DNA from: Scatophagus argus
Taxonomy: Eukaryota > Chordata > Actinopteri > Scatophagidae
Reading direction: 5' to 3'
NCBI RefSeq assembly: GCF_020382885.2
Contig: NC_058515.1
Location: 9,035,223 to 9,099,222, forward strand
Length of the DNA stretch: 64,000 bases
Positions 51,693-63,119 of the stretch are shown one piece after another. The number at the start of each line of letters is the position of its first letter. The first letter of the stretch is position 1. The notes below the pieces were generated by a model. That model was given only the letters and a program-made list of their open reading frames with translations, did no database searches and was not told where the DNA came from. The translations under genes and the position numbers were made by a program.

Positions 51693-54600
51693 CTACATTA
51701 AACTGTCCCCATGAGCCTCAGCACACTGTAACAGAACCTGTCTCTCTCCATCCCTCTCCCAAACTATCCCCTCATCTTCTTTCCTCCTCTCCCCGTTACC
51801 CTCCCACATCATCTCCCTTACATTCTGATGACCTTCACCCACCACCACCCTGTCCCACAGAGTGCCCTCCCCAGGCAGCTGTGCATCCTGATGAGTCTCC
51901 TTGCCCCACTGCACTGCCTGCGGGGAAGCCAGGGAGGCTGCGGAGGCCAGTGGGGTGACGGTGCTCAGAGTGAAGAGGGTGCTCTGGGGGTTGGCAGTGG
52001 ACATGGATGTGACAGTGCAAGCAGGAATGGAAGGGAGCTGGGTGAGTTGGGGGAGGCTGTTGTTGGAAAGTTGAGCAGGAGAAGCAGTGGTGAGGTGCAG
52101 CAGGGTCGGGGCTTGCTGCTGCTGTGCCACCTGCACCACATGATGTGTTGGCAACTGGAGGAACTGGCTTTGAGTTACATCAATCTGCGTCTCTGGAGCG
52201 AGCGGGAGCACCACCTGCTGCAGTGGAGTGAGAGTACCACTCACCACTTCCTGGATCTCCTGGCTGACAGAGGGCTGGTCAAGCTGGGTGAGCACTGGGA
52301 CAGTCTCTGGGATTGGGGTGGGACAGCTTTTTACTGAGCCCCCATTCGCTGCCAGGGCTTCAGCTATGAGCACCTCGGGGTGGCTCTTGGCCTTGTGGGC
52401 AACCACTGAGTCCTTTTTCTCAAACTTTTTGCCACAAATAGAGCAAGAGAACTGGTAGGAGGCTTCTGCATCGTGCTTCTTCATGTGCCAGTTTAAGGAG
52501 GCCTTTTGACGGCAGGTGAAGCCACAAATCTCACACCTGCCACAGGGGGGAGACAAAGAGCAGGTTATAATCAGCACAGACTTAAAGCTCCAGTCTCTAT
52601 TGTAAACTTCCGGTTTCAATTTACACTGAACCAATAGTGATAGAAGTATTCAGCTAAAGTTGTGATACCACAGTGTAAAACGTACTCCATTACAAGTAGA
52701 AGTCCTGCATGTAAAAGCATAATGGTATTATCAGCAAATATGAGTTTAGTAAAGTTTGAAAGTATGTGTAATCAATACACAAGGAAAATGCCTATCAAAA
52801 TTATATCATTATCATTATTGTTAGTGCTATTAGCCATTATAGATGGCTGAGATGAAAGCAGTTTCAGCTATTGTATACAGTATACTAATACTTTAATATA
52901 TTTGCATAACAATGCATTGTATTTTATATGCTCAAAGTTGATTTTAAACTTATATATCTGCAAAGTAACTAGAAACTACAGCTTACAGTGAGGTAAACAC
53001 AGTGTAAAATGTAGTAAAGTAGATATTACAATATTTCCATCCAAAATTTAGTACAATAAAAGTATAAAGTCACAAAATGAAAATACTCAAGTCAAGTATA
53101 GAATTGTACTCAAATATGGTTCTTGAGTGGTATGTCCTTGCTAATTTCCACAAGAAAATAAAAATGCAAGCAAATTAAAACGAAAGGTCATTTTAAATGA
53201 ACATTATCTCCATAAACAAGATTCAAATTAATGTGCTTTCTTCGTTGTAACACTGGACATAAGCCTGATTCCCATGACTGTGTATTTTAACATTTCCTTG
53301 TTGTCCTGAGTTATGATGTGACATGATACTGTAAAATGTCGTGCTTACTCACTGTATGGGCTTCTCTCCTGTGTGGATCATCCTGTGCACAGCCAGATTA
53401 TGGGAGCTCTTGAAGGCTCGAGCACAATACTCACAGATGTAGTCCCTTTGATCTGAAAGAGAGATGACAAAAACAAAAGGTTTTGATTGCTTGTTGTGTG
53501 GTTCTTGTAATTTCAAGCAGTCCATAGATGGTATAATCATTTTCCTACACAAATGCAAATAAACATAATGCAATGTGTCAGTCTAAATAAACAGCTGGTC
53601 CCATAACATCACCTGTGTGGTGTTTTGCATGGCGCAGCAGCTGCTTCTGCAGGCGAAACAAGCGCCCACACGATGGATGATCACACACATACTTCTTTTT
53701 TAGCAAGTGCTGGTATTTTATATGGTGCTGAAATAAGAGATGGGATAAAAAAAGATAAGCTGAAGGTACAATGCCACTCAGACTCCTTTACTATTTTCAT
53801 CATGTAAACTTTAACATCACTGGTTTCTAAATATGACAGTAAGCACACCCAATCTCTGGTGCCCAGCACCTTGAGGTCAATTCAGATCTGAAGCAGGACA
53901 TAAAACTACAAGCTATTAATCTGCTTTCTGTGGCTGAGCTATTATTGTTGCTATGTTACAGAGAAATTTCAAGACAGTGAATTTAAAATATTTGGGGTTG
54001 TCATGGTTACAGCTGACAGGATGGCAAACCTGTAGGTAACGTGGGTGGGCTAAGACAGTACCACAGCCCTCCATTTCACAGCGGACATATTGCACTGGGG
54101 GCTTTTTCCTAGAGAGAGACAGAACAAAGGGAAACTGTATAATAATTGGGCTTGATCCAAATACTTAATGTCATCCACACTGTATAACACAATTAAGACT
54201 TTTACCTTCGTTTTGGCAGCCGAGGTCCCTTATCGTCTTTGTGTTGCCTACCTCTCCTAAAACAGATTGCAAAACTGATGTTGCATTTGAAATTTTAAGC
54301 ATCAGCCAACACCGCAAGCCTTATTCTTAAACTTCCAACAGTCAGTTACAGTCAGGAAACTTGGTCTTCAGATACTAAACAATTTGATGCTAATATAGGT
54401 AGCAATGATTCAGTCATAAAAAAAAGAAAAAAAGGCTTGTATTGACAATAATGACAGCAAAACTATTCTATAATCATGATTTTAAAAAAGTGAGTCAGAC
54501 TGACACAATTTAAACTATGTGAACAACCAATAGGCTTCAAGTACCCTGAGAGAGGAAAAAACCTATTGTCAATGTGGTCCACCATCAGTGCTTCATTTAC

Positions 54601-56211
54601 CATTCCACACTTTGCTTACTTTCTGGGTGACTCTGTGTTATCGTCCGTTCCACTTTGCATAGCAACCTTGGCCGACTGTCTGATTTTAGTGTCATTTTCT
54701 TCTTCCTCCTTTTCTGAATCCTCTTTCTTAACTTCCTTTTGTTGTAGTGTTACATGCCACCTTGATTTTCCCCTAAGAAGTTAAGAGATAAAGCATAATT
54801 TACTCTTGAAACTGACAATATCAAGACTCATCAAGAAGAATGTTTTCATATAAAGTAACACAGCACTAATACTCATTTTCAGAAAGAAGCTCAGCGTACA
54901 TCTTCATCTCAGATTTACAGATGAGGTCGTTTGGGTCATCTCCGACTGAAGGGTCCTCGCAGAGAGCCGCGTCTGGATCTGCAACGCTAATATGGATATC
55001 AACATCATACTGGCCACAAGGAAATTCACACTGGCAAACTCAAACAGAAACCCTTTTTCTCTTCTGCTTCCAATTTAATAAACTACATCCCACTCACTTG
55101 TGTTTGCTGCCTTTGGAAGCACCTGTTTCCTCTCCTGCAAAACATGGATAATTATGTGGTTTCAGTTTCTAACAATTGTCTGTGTTTAAGATTTTGCAAT
55201 TTTACTGTCATGACGCTTGGTAAAAATCATGCAAGTAGTCTTTGTCATACCACACAAAGAAGCATCCATCTCTACTTCAGTCTTGCATGCAGCCGCTGAT
55301 GTGGTGCGAGAGGCCTGGGCTGGAGACTTTCCTTTGACCTTTCTACATTTGGACAGCTTTGGTCCAAGAGTGTGTTTGGACGCTGAGGAAGTCAGAATCA
55401 TCAAGTATAGTGACAGATATAATAAATTGCAGGAACAAAACAGCTGCTTAAATATGACAGGAACTTAAGTGTGTGTCTTTTTTTTTTCTTTCTTTCTTTT
55501 TTTTTTTTACCTTTTTTGGCTGTTGACTTCTTTATTGCAGCTCTGTGTGAGAAATGTTCCACAGTAAATGACAGCCTGGTACAAATCATACTAAATCTGT
55601 GGTGTAGCCAAGAAGATATGCAGTCCAGCTTCACTCTTCTGGCCTTTGACAATGAACTAGGACAGTACAACTAGACAGTAGTTCAACTGCATCTGCATTC
55701 AAGTCATTTGTTTTGGTTTCAGCATGTAGCAAACCTATAGCTTTAAGAATACCGGCTGAAATAACAGACTTCCGACAAGCATCCTTACATTGCAGTCTCA
55801 CTTGTGCTTCTAACAAGCTTCTTGCAAGTGATGTAGGTGTCCTGCTACTACACTATATTCGACATGCTTTAGTACAAGCACTTACTGCACGCCAGGTGTG
55901 TCTTTGCAGCGTGATCCGACAGGTCTCCCACGCCCACGGTGCAGACTTGGAGGTTTTATCTTGCAAGTATCATTTTTGGACTCGCTAATCCTGCCAGCGC
56001 CGGCTCCTCTGGCACGCAAAACACGCACCGGACACTCGGTACGAGCCCGAGACTCACCGGAGACCACTGCTCTTGTTATGCGCCGTGTACTTCCTCTTCT
56101 CCGGCTGGACGGATCAGTCGAGTCCGTGGACGGTTTTGCGGCCTCCGTTGCGGCTCCGGTTGTCTCAGTCCTAGGACGACTACCTGAAATCTCGTCTTCC
56201 TCTGAAGTCAT
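51693..56211 (-). CDS. zfp91: ZFP91 zinc-finger E3 ubiquitin ligase
   Basis: Exons in transcript order: 55886-56211, 55511-55542, 55251-55382, 55098-55134, 54873-54986, 54620-54772, 54206-54256, 54030-54108, 53613-53727, 53353-53452, 51693-52536. All phases agree, giving 660 residues. In mammals ZFP91 is a nuclear atypical E3 that adds K63-linked ubiquitin to NIK in non-canonical NF-kB signalling. The N-terminal half is Ser/Arg/Glu/Lys-rich and poorly conserved. A basic block, KRGRQHKDDKGPRLPKRRKK, precedes five C2H2-type fingers. Finger landmarks are VQYVRCEMEGCGTVLAHPRY, YVCDHPSCGRLFRLQKQLLR, DYICEYCARAFKSSHNLAVH, QCEICGFTCRQKASLNWHMK and FSCSICGKKFEKKDSVVAHK. After SHPEVLIAEALAANGG comes a long Gln/Thr/Leu-rich tail. 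That tail differs from the human one and ends with acidic and Arg-rich text, so the last stretch may be lineage-specific. Exon 2 (32 bp) is the least certain. Confidence 0.93.
52640..53135. mobile_element. ACTTAAGTA-type dispersed element in zfp91 intron
   Basis: AAGTAGAAGTCCTGCATG, GGTATTATCAGCAAATATGA, ACAATATTTCCATCCAAAA and AAATACTCAAGTCAAGTATA follow the order of a very common teleost non-autonomous element. It lies in the intron before the last zfp91 exon. It has no coding potential. The ends are diverged, so the limits are approximate. Confidence 0.65.
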
Positions 56212-56954
56212 GCTGCTCTTATTTACGTTAACTATTATGACCCTTCCACACTTTTATAACCAGTTAGTTATGACCATTACGTGGGATATTCAAGACCAGC
56301 GTAACGCAGAAGGCCCTACTGGGACCAAGTTTTGCTAGCTGGGTCAAGACTAAGTTTTCACTTAGTACGCAAGAATTTCATTATCTAGCTTATTAATAAA
56401 ACGGTTACGTCGTATGATGAACATAATTTTACAAACATTCAGCATTATTTACTTCTTAAAGCTATAGCGAACCTCATGCATCTTTGGAAGAGACTGAGCC
56501 TGTTTGGGATGCGTCTCCTTTAAGATTAGCAGCAGTAGCGGGGACAAGCGAAGGTATCATGTTTGGACTGACGGGCTTCCATACTAATTAGAACCGACTG
56601 TGAAATGATGTTTTCCTGAAATGTAGGCAAGTTGTAATTACAACACTAACAATTAGCATTTTGATTTATATAAGTTTGGTAAGCCCATTCAGATATGCAT
56701 CCATCTCAGTTATTTTGGTCCTATGAAAAATGAAATACTATTACCTTTCCAAAAATTCCTTTGCTTTTAGATTTCTTTTTGCCACATAAATTTTATCTGT
56801 CTACATTTATCTGTCTACCTACTGCCATTACTCACTTTTCTTTCATTCTAACAACCTTACTGACTCTTTGCATTGTACACATTTCTAAAATCTCCTCTAA
56901 AATAACTGAATAATACAATAATGATATTGAATATGATCTGCTATATCTAACCCC
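56212..56954. other. zfp91 upstream region
   Basis: The first 150 bases of this stretch are likely 5' UTR and promoter of zfp91 on the minus strand. CG density is high from about 55980 to 56220 and falls quickly beyond. The rest is AT-rich with nothing recognisable. Confidence 0.5.
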
Positions 56955-57655
56955 AGTGCGAAAAAAATGGGATGCTGCAAAACGTGAATAAAATGAAATG
57001 CATTTTGCTAATCTCTTTTGGCATATATTCAATACAAAACGGTACAAAGACTACAAAGGCTACCTTATTGACTTTATTTTATAAATACTGTACATGTTTA
57101 TTATGAACTTGATGCCAGCAGCACTTTTCAGTAATGTTGGGACGGGGCAACAAAAGACGGGGAAAGTTGTGGAAAGCTCAAAAAAGCAAACAAACAAAGA
57201 AAACACCTGTCTGGAACATCCATCCATCTATTTTCTATACCGCTTATCCGTTAGGGTCGCGGGGGGGCTGGAGCCTATCCCAGCTGACCACGGGCGAGAG
57301 GCGGGGTACACTGGGTGCCAGTCAATTGCAGGGCTGAAACAAAAAGACAGACAACCCACATGCTCACACTCACACCCAGGAGCAATGCAGGGTAGCCTTA
57401 AATGCATGTTTTTGGGATTGTGGGAGGAAGCCCGAGTATGGAGTTGTTGCTCCATCTACAAATATATATTAGGACTCTACACTATGCAAAGTGAAAGCCA
57501 ACAATATCCAAAAACGCTGCTGACTTCTCTGGGTCCGAGCTCATCTCAGATGAACGGATGCAAAGTGGAAAAGTGCTGTGCTCTGTCAATTTGACATTTC
57601 AAATTGTTTTTGGAAATCACAGATGTTGTGTCCTGTGGGCTACAGAGGAAGGACC
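56955..57655 (+). mobile_element. Decayed Tc1-like transposon, interrupted by another repeat
   Basis: The left part (to about 57216) has the 5' region of a common fish Tc1-like element (TTCAGTAATGTTGGGACGGG, then AGTTGTGGAAAGCTC). The right part (from about 57441) codes in broken frame for transposase fragments such as QKRC, LLWVRAHLR and TDAKWK, and for nucleotide motifs near 57595-57655. The N-terminal DNA-binding half is missing and stop codons occur within motifs, so it is inactive. A separate repeat at 57217-57440 splits it. Confidence 0.7.
57217..57440 (+). mobile_element. Dispersed repeat with ATCCATCCATC end, inserted in Tc1-like remnant
   Basis: It begins CATCCATCCATCTATTTTC, followed by ACCGCTTATCC, GGGTCGCGGGG, GGAGCCTATCCCAGCTGAC, GGCGGGGTACACTGGGTG and GTCAATTGCAGGGC. 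It ends near TTTTTGGGATTGTGGGAGG. This is one of the most frequent teleost interspersed repeats, thought to be a LINE-derived tail. The class is not certain from sequence alone. Confidence 0.75.
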
Positions 57656-57660
57656 ATCCA

Positions 57661-57990
57661 CATCAGAATCAGAATCAGAATCGTCTTTATTGCCATTGTA
57701 AGTGAAGAGGTTTCACATTACTAGGAATTTGTCTTGGTGATTGGTGCATATATAGAAGGTAAGAAAGAGTAACATATACTAGTAGAATAAAATAAAATAG
57801 AATAGAATAAGGTAAAACAAAATAAAATAAGTAAAATAAATATGGTTCTGGAGGTAGTACATTCTTGCCAGTGCACAGTTCTAAAGATGATGATGGTGAA
57901 ACTGTGGTGTTGGTAATACTGGAGAAACAGGCAAGAGCAAACTAGATTTTAAAAGTAAATAAAAAAACCCACCCCCTTCATGCAAGCCTA
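57661..57990 (-). mobile_element. LINE 3' end fragment with TCAGAA repeat
   Basis: A short (TCAGAA)n run precedes TCGTCTTTATTGCCATTGTA and ACTAGGAATTTGTCTTGGTG, then an A-rich stretch with AATAAAAT units. This matches antisense 3' ends of a common teleost LINE family. There is no coding part in the window. Confidence 0.6.
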
Positions 57991-59404
57991 ACTTTAAGTG
58001 ACTTTCCATGAAACCCATGATCATGGACAGCTTGACTACAGCTGAATGCCCCAAAACACTCGCTGTCCAGCCGGGACATCCATGTCAGCACTTATGTATT
58101 CTAATAAATACATGAATAAATGACTTTTTAATGACACAATCATATAAACACAAAGCAGCTGTCACAAAAGTGATGTTCTATAAATACAATACACAGTTTT
58201 TTAAAAAACAGGGCTGTACAAGGTCACATGTCTCCAGCATGACGGATGAAATGATAAACTTGTGTCCTTGCATGAATGACAACAATGTGACTAGGTGTGG
58301 TAAAAACTGAGAAACTTAGTTGGAGGGTGGGAAAATGCAGAAAGTTCCTTGTTCCTTGTTAAGTGCAAACGTTATGATGCCAAATAATATAACTGTATTT
58401 TTAATTTAGCAACAACTAGTTAGCAAGCAATGGTGAAATGTATAATATATTGCAAAACAACCCCTGCGTGAAATGTCTTCAGCGATCAGCCTCTGAATCA
58501 AGACAATGAGCTGTTTTCGATCAGGGTTAACTGAATTCAGTGGGCTTTTAATGTTCCATTTCATAGCCATCATATAGCAAAGAACCCTAAACTCTTTCTT
58601 GGAACAATTTGCAGGCAAATTCAAAATGAGTCCATATTTACAAAAAAAAAAAAAGGAAAATGTTTACAAATTTCAACATTAAAAATATCTTGTCTTTAAA
58701 GTGTTTTCAATCAAAAATCAGTTAAAAAAGCTTTATAAAGGATTGCATTTTGGTTTTATAAACAGTTAATTTTTATTTTATTTTTTTATTTTTTTGAGGA
58801 TCTGGGGTTGTCCAAGGCAACATGGCTGCAGCACAGTTGATGAAATGATAAAGAATTAAGAAATTCCAAAAGTGCCTTTTTACTCTTAAATGCTGCTGGT
58901 AGCAACCTCAGAATAAACATATAAAATTCAATTAAATATATTATTTTTGTACTGTCAAAAAGGATTAGCAAATCATCACATTCTGTTATATTTATGTTTT
59001 ACACAGCATCTCAGGCTTTCGTGGGGTTTCGTTAGGGTATTTTTATGAAAAGAGAGCATTTGTTGTTGCTTAACAAAAAAAAAGAAAGTGAAGAATAAAG
59101 CAATCAGACACTAAATCAAGATAATAATCTGTGTTGTATCGGGTGTGTCCGAAGTCATTGTTTGTTTTTTTAATGCTCCGTCTCATGGCTGCCTCACGCC
59201 TGCAAACATACGTGTCCAGAAAACCCCAGACAGCTATTTTTTGATTTCTCATGATAGTGGGCAGTGTTAAGACCTTTCTTGAAACAATAGCTGTTGTTTT
59301 TCAAAATGAAAATCAAAGCATGACAGAACATCCAGACGGGCTCAGCTGTCAATCTTAAAGAGGGTTTTACACAGAAAGAACAAATTTTCACAACAAATGT
59401 TCCT
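57991..59404. other. Intergenic, nothing recognised
   Basis: AT-rich sequence with homopolymer runs near 58640 and 58775-58795. Open frames are short and lack family motifs or plausible splice partners. Confidence 0.6.
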
Positions 59405-59870
59405 TATCAGTGGAGGAAGTAGTCAGTTCCTTTAGTCCAGTGAAGGTAGTATAGTATATAGTATAAAGTATAGGTATACAAGTATAGTTAGAAATATGTA
59501 GTAAAAGTATTAAAATAAAAATATCATACCATTTGATTATTATTTCTTGTGCATTAATGTTAAAGCAAGATTTTACTGCAGTAGTTGATTGAATTGGAGC
59601 TCATTCTGAATTATTTTGTTATTTTGTGTTGAATTTGTTTTGTCCAACCATATAGTAACACCATAACACCAACATGATTAAAAATTAGCTATGGGAACCA
59701 GTTTTTTTTTACATTAAATATTACTTAAACAGCTATGAAAACAGTCTGCAGGCTGATTGGCAAATAGGAGCATGAAATGGCATGAAAAGAAAGGACTCGA
59801 GTAAAATTTAAGTGCCAAAATTTGTTCTCAAAACCTGTACTTGAATAAGTGTACAACCACCACTGCTTCA
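59405..59870. mobile_element. ACTTAAGTA-type dispersed element
   Basis: GTGGAGGAAGTAGTCAGTTC at the left and CCTGTACTTGAATAAGTGTA followed by ACCACCACTG at the right match the two ends of the family also seen at 52640-53135. The middle has diverged and gained TATAGTATA repeats. It has no coding capacity. Confidence 0.65.
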
Positions 59871-60739
59871 TTTATCTTCACATACACACAGTCATGTACA
59901 TGCAGCAGGCATTGCTTCTCAAAGCGTAGATTTTATGTTGTTCATCACTGCTGTGTGAATTCTAGTGGGTGGAACTGGTTTTGTGAGTCAGCTTAAAATG
60001 GCTCTTCCTTTTTTGGTTTTGTTTACAGTCGTCACTGTACTGAAGATTCAGACAAGATTTCAGCAATGTTGATTAATGGTCAGTGGCGATGAAAGATGAG
60101 TCGAGATTTTAAGACACACTTTTAGATTCTTTGAATTCATTTCACCTCTTTTGTTCATGTCTGTTCAGGGTGCAGGTTACCAGCTGAACAAGTCAGATCA
60201 GTTTGAATAAAGGTTGTAGATATTTTATGAAGACGTAGCTGTATGTATGGAATTAAGTACATTGCTGTCTGGCTGTTTCCGAACAGCAATGACATTAAGT
60301 GCATTTCCAGTCCCCTGTTTGACAATGAATACTTCATAAATTTTGACATTGAGGCACTGTGCAGCAACATAAATGCTGGTTATTTATTTGAATTTACCAT
60401 GTACTAAAGGAGAATACTTAACTTCATTCTTACAATGTCCTATACATTTTAACATTTTGCCATACAGGTCATGTTAATTTGTTTTCAATACAGAGTTAGA
60501 ATCTTGCTTATATAAAACAATAAAGACCTGTAAAAGTCAGCTTAATGTGCTGACTATCTAGAGACAGAATAATGGGACAATATTATAATGGACAATTATA
60601 ACAATATATAATGTGATAATGCTACAAGTCTGAAAAGAATCCTGATAATGACTGAAGCTTCATAAAAGTTCATAAGTTAAACTTTAGATTATAGCTTATA
60701 AATAAAAAAATTATACGCACACACACACACATTGCTGAG
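59871..60739. other. Intergenic, nothing recognised
   Basis: AT-rich with no supported gene. A short (AC)n run is at about 60717-60732, immediately before the retrotransposon remnant. Confidence 0.55.
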
Positions 60740-61745
60740 ACTGAACGGTACTGGAAGAGAATGAGGCAAAACAGTGGATCTAAGAGCAGATCACAGCAAA
60801 TATGATGCATTAACCATCCATTAATCATCACAACAGCAGACATTCAGCAAAGCGTGTCAGTCATGAAGAGCTGGACAGCATCAGACCCTGAAATGATCCA
60901 TGCCTACAGCTAGGTGCACTCTGTGAACGCCTAGCAGCACAAATGAACAAGCTGCTGATGGCCCATACACATACAATGAATTCTATCTTCTAGCATGTAC
61001 TGCCAACAGATAGAAGAAGTGGCTGATATCCAGAAATCTTAACAATGGCTGGAAAAGGCTAGACTAAAGGACACATAGAAACACAAGAACAAGCACTTAA
61101 TACAAGATCAATAGAGGCTGAGGTCTGCCACAGACAGGACTCCAGACTGTGCAAAGACGCCTCTGAGACAGTTCCGCACACAACAGCAGGTTGTAAGATG
61201 CAGATGTGAACACCTTACATGAAATGCCATAACCAAGTGGCTGACACAGTACACAGGAACATCTGGGCTGAGCATGGGCTGGAAATCCCAAGTTATGAAT
61301 AGAAGACACCTCCTAAGGTGGTTGAGAATGAACATGCTAAGGTCCTGTGGGACTTCCAGATCCAGACTGACAAAATGGTAGACAAACAAAAGAAGAAGGT
61401 GGTGGTGATAGATGTAGCAATCCCAGGCAACAGCAACATCAAGATGAAGGAACCAAGGAAATACCAACGGCTGAAAAAGGAGCTTGAAAAGATGCAGCGA
61501 GTTAAGGTAATAGTGGTGCTAGTGGTGATAGGAGCACCGGGAGCTCCCCAAACTGGTGTGAGTGGCTCCAGTGGATTCCAGGTACAACATCTGTGGTCTC
61601 TGTCCACAAGAGCACAGTCCCTGAAACAGCTTAGATTCTGTGCAGAATCCTCAAACTCACAGGTCTCAGAGGGTAGAGGACCCCAGCTTAAGAAAGAGAG
61701 CGGGGGATCCAAAAGAACTGGGCCACCTGATCGTTACACCAACAG
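60740..61745 (+). mobile_element. Decayed R2-type non-LTR retrotransposon (reverse-transcriptase C-terminal end)
   Basis: Broken plus-strand frames spell the C-terminal part of a site-specific-type LINE polyprotein. Around 61130-61315 the text reads RLCKDASETVPHTTAGCKM and then WAEHGLEIP. From 61318 an open frame gives VENEHAKVLWDFQIQTDKMV, VVVIDVAIPGNSNIKMKEP and KKELEKMQRVKVIVVLVVIG. The motif between DKMV and DKQKKK is shortened, and frames shift between blocks, with stop codons upstream. It is a dead copy; the element's 5' part, including most of the reverse-transcriptase core, was not recognised. Confidence 0.7.
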
Positions 61746-61782
61746 ACATTAATGACACTGCATTCTAAATACATGACAGATG

Positions 61783-62022
61783 AATGTGAGTAACTAATCC
61801 ATCAGAGGTTTTCTTTTTTGGGTGTGTCACAAGAATGTTGTGGACTTTCTTGGAAAGATGTCTGACATCATTTGGGCTGTACATGTCAAGTTAGACGTGT
61901 AAGGGGACAAATGTTGCAATGCAATCCGAAAAACCAATAGCCTTCAAAAAAATCCAGCTCCTGGTGACAAGTGGTTACCCATGCTGCAATCATATAATAA
62001 CAAAGCAAAGACAAGACGTTTG
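61783..62022. repeat. Large inverted repeat, left arm
   Basis: Begins AATGTGAGTAACTAATCCAT and runs through AAAATCCAGCTCCTGGTGAC to ACAAAGCAAAGACAAGACGT. It pairs with the right arm at 62417-62662. By eye identity is roughly 90 percent over about 240 bp, with a few small gaps. Confidence 0.85.
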
Positions 62023-62416
62023 ACAATTTGACAAGACACAAGACAATAATAATATATAATAAAATAAATGGCTGGAATGGAAAAGGGTCTTGCCACAAAA
62101 CTGTTGCCATCAAAGTTAGCTTACATTGTAACTAAAATAATGTTGTGGTTGCTGCTTCTGCTGTGTGATAGCATGTTAGATCTATCCATATGGAGAAAAA
62201 AAATTCAAAGTTCATGATAGTCTAGGCCACAAATTTTATTAAGATGATGCATCAAGGTTGTTTTCTTGCATAGATCTATCTACAGTGCGTCACTTCATGC
62301 ATTTTTCAAACTGAATATGTGTGGTAAATGCAGACTGAGAGGCATGGACACAAGTATGCAAGAAATGTAAAACAAACGGTTGTAGGCGTAAGGTTTCTGG
62401 ACACATATAATAGGAT

Positions 62417-62662
62417 GCAAACATCTTGTCTTTGCTTTGTTATTATATGATTTCTGCATGGATAACCACTTGTCACCAGGAGCTGGATTTTTTTGAAGGC
62501 CACTGGTTTGTGAGTCTCATTACATTGCAACATTTGTCCCCTTACACGTCTAACTTGACATGTATAGACCAAATGATGTCAGACATCTTTTCAAGAAAAA
62601 TCCACAACATTCTTGTGACACACCCAAAAAAGAAAACCTCTGATGGATTACTTACTCACATT
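62417..62662. repeat. Large inverted repeat, right arm
   Basis: Begins CAAACATCTTGTCTTTGC and ends GGATTACTTACTCACATT, the reverse complement of the left arm with scattered changes and a small insertion (AGACTCACA-type) near the middle. The spacer between the arms is about 394 bp with no recognised gene. The pair could be a fold-back element, a non-autonomous transposon with long terminal inverted repeats, or an inverted local duplication. Confidence 0.85.
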
Positions 62663-62714
62663 AATCTCTCAAGTCTTGAATTTAGCAAACAGCCCTGTAA
62701 TTAGTAACCTTTAG

Positions 62715-62788
<74 letters not shown>

Positions 62789-63050
62789 CTTTATTGATCC
62801 CGAGGGAAATTCAAGCACCAGTAGCCCATTACAGCAGTGTAGGTTAGTCAAAAGTAAGCAAACAAACAACCAAGGCCTAACTGTTAGTGGAAAAATAGAA
62901 ACATACTACAACATACTAAATAAACTAAACAAACTAACATATGCTACATAAAGTACAATAGAGTGCAGAGAAAGCAGGTCGACCACATTGACTGTGTGTG
63001 TAAAACCAGAGACTAAAGAGCCACAGTGTAAACATATGTCAACGGATTGC
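62715..63050 (-). mobile_element. LINE 3' end fragment with long GATA tail
   Basis: (GATA)n covers 62715-62788, followed by ACTTTATTGATCCCGAGGG and AAATTCAAGCACCAGTAGCC, then diverged sequence to about 63050. It is the same family and orientation as the short copy at 33575-33650, but longer. No reverse-transcriptase frame is visible. Confidence 0.7.
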
Positions 63051-63119
63051 TACTCAGAAAATGAGTTATAAAGTGCAGGTTAATTGTGCGAAACAATATA
63101 AGGTAAGGTGCATAGTAAA

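Noticed and set aside
51828..52337. 169-codon plus-strand frame
   Set aside because: It is antisense to the last zfp91 exon, which has strong protein similarity on the other strand.
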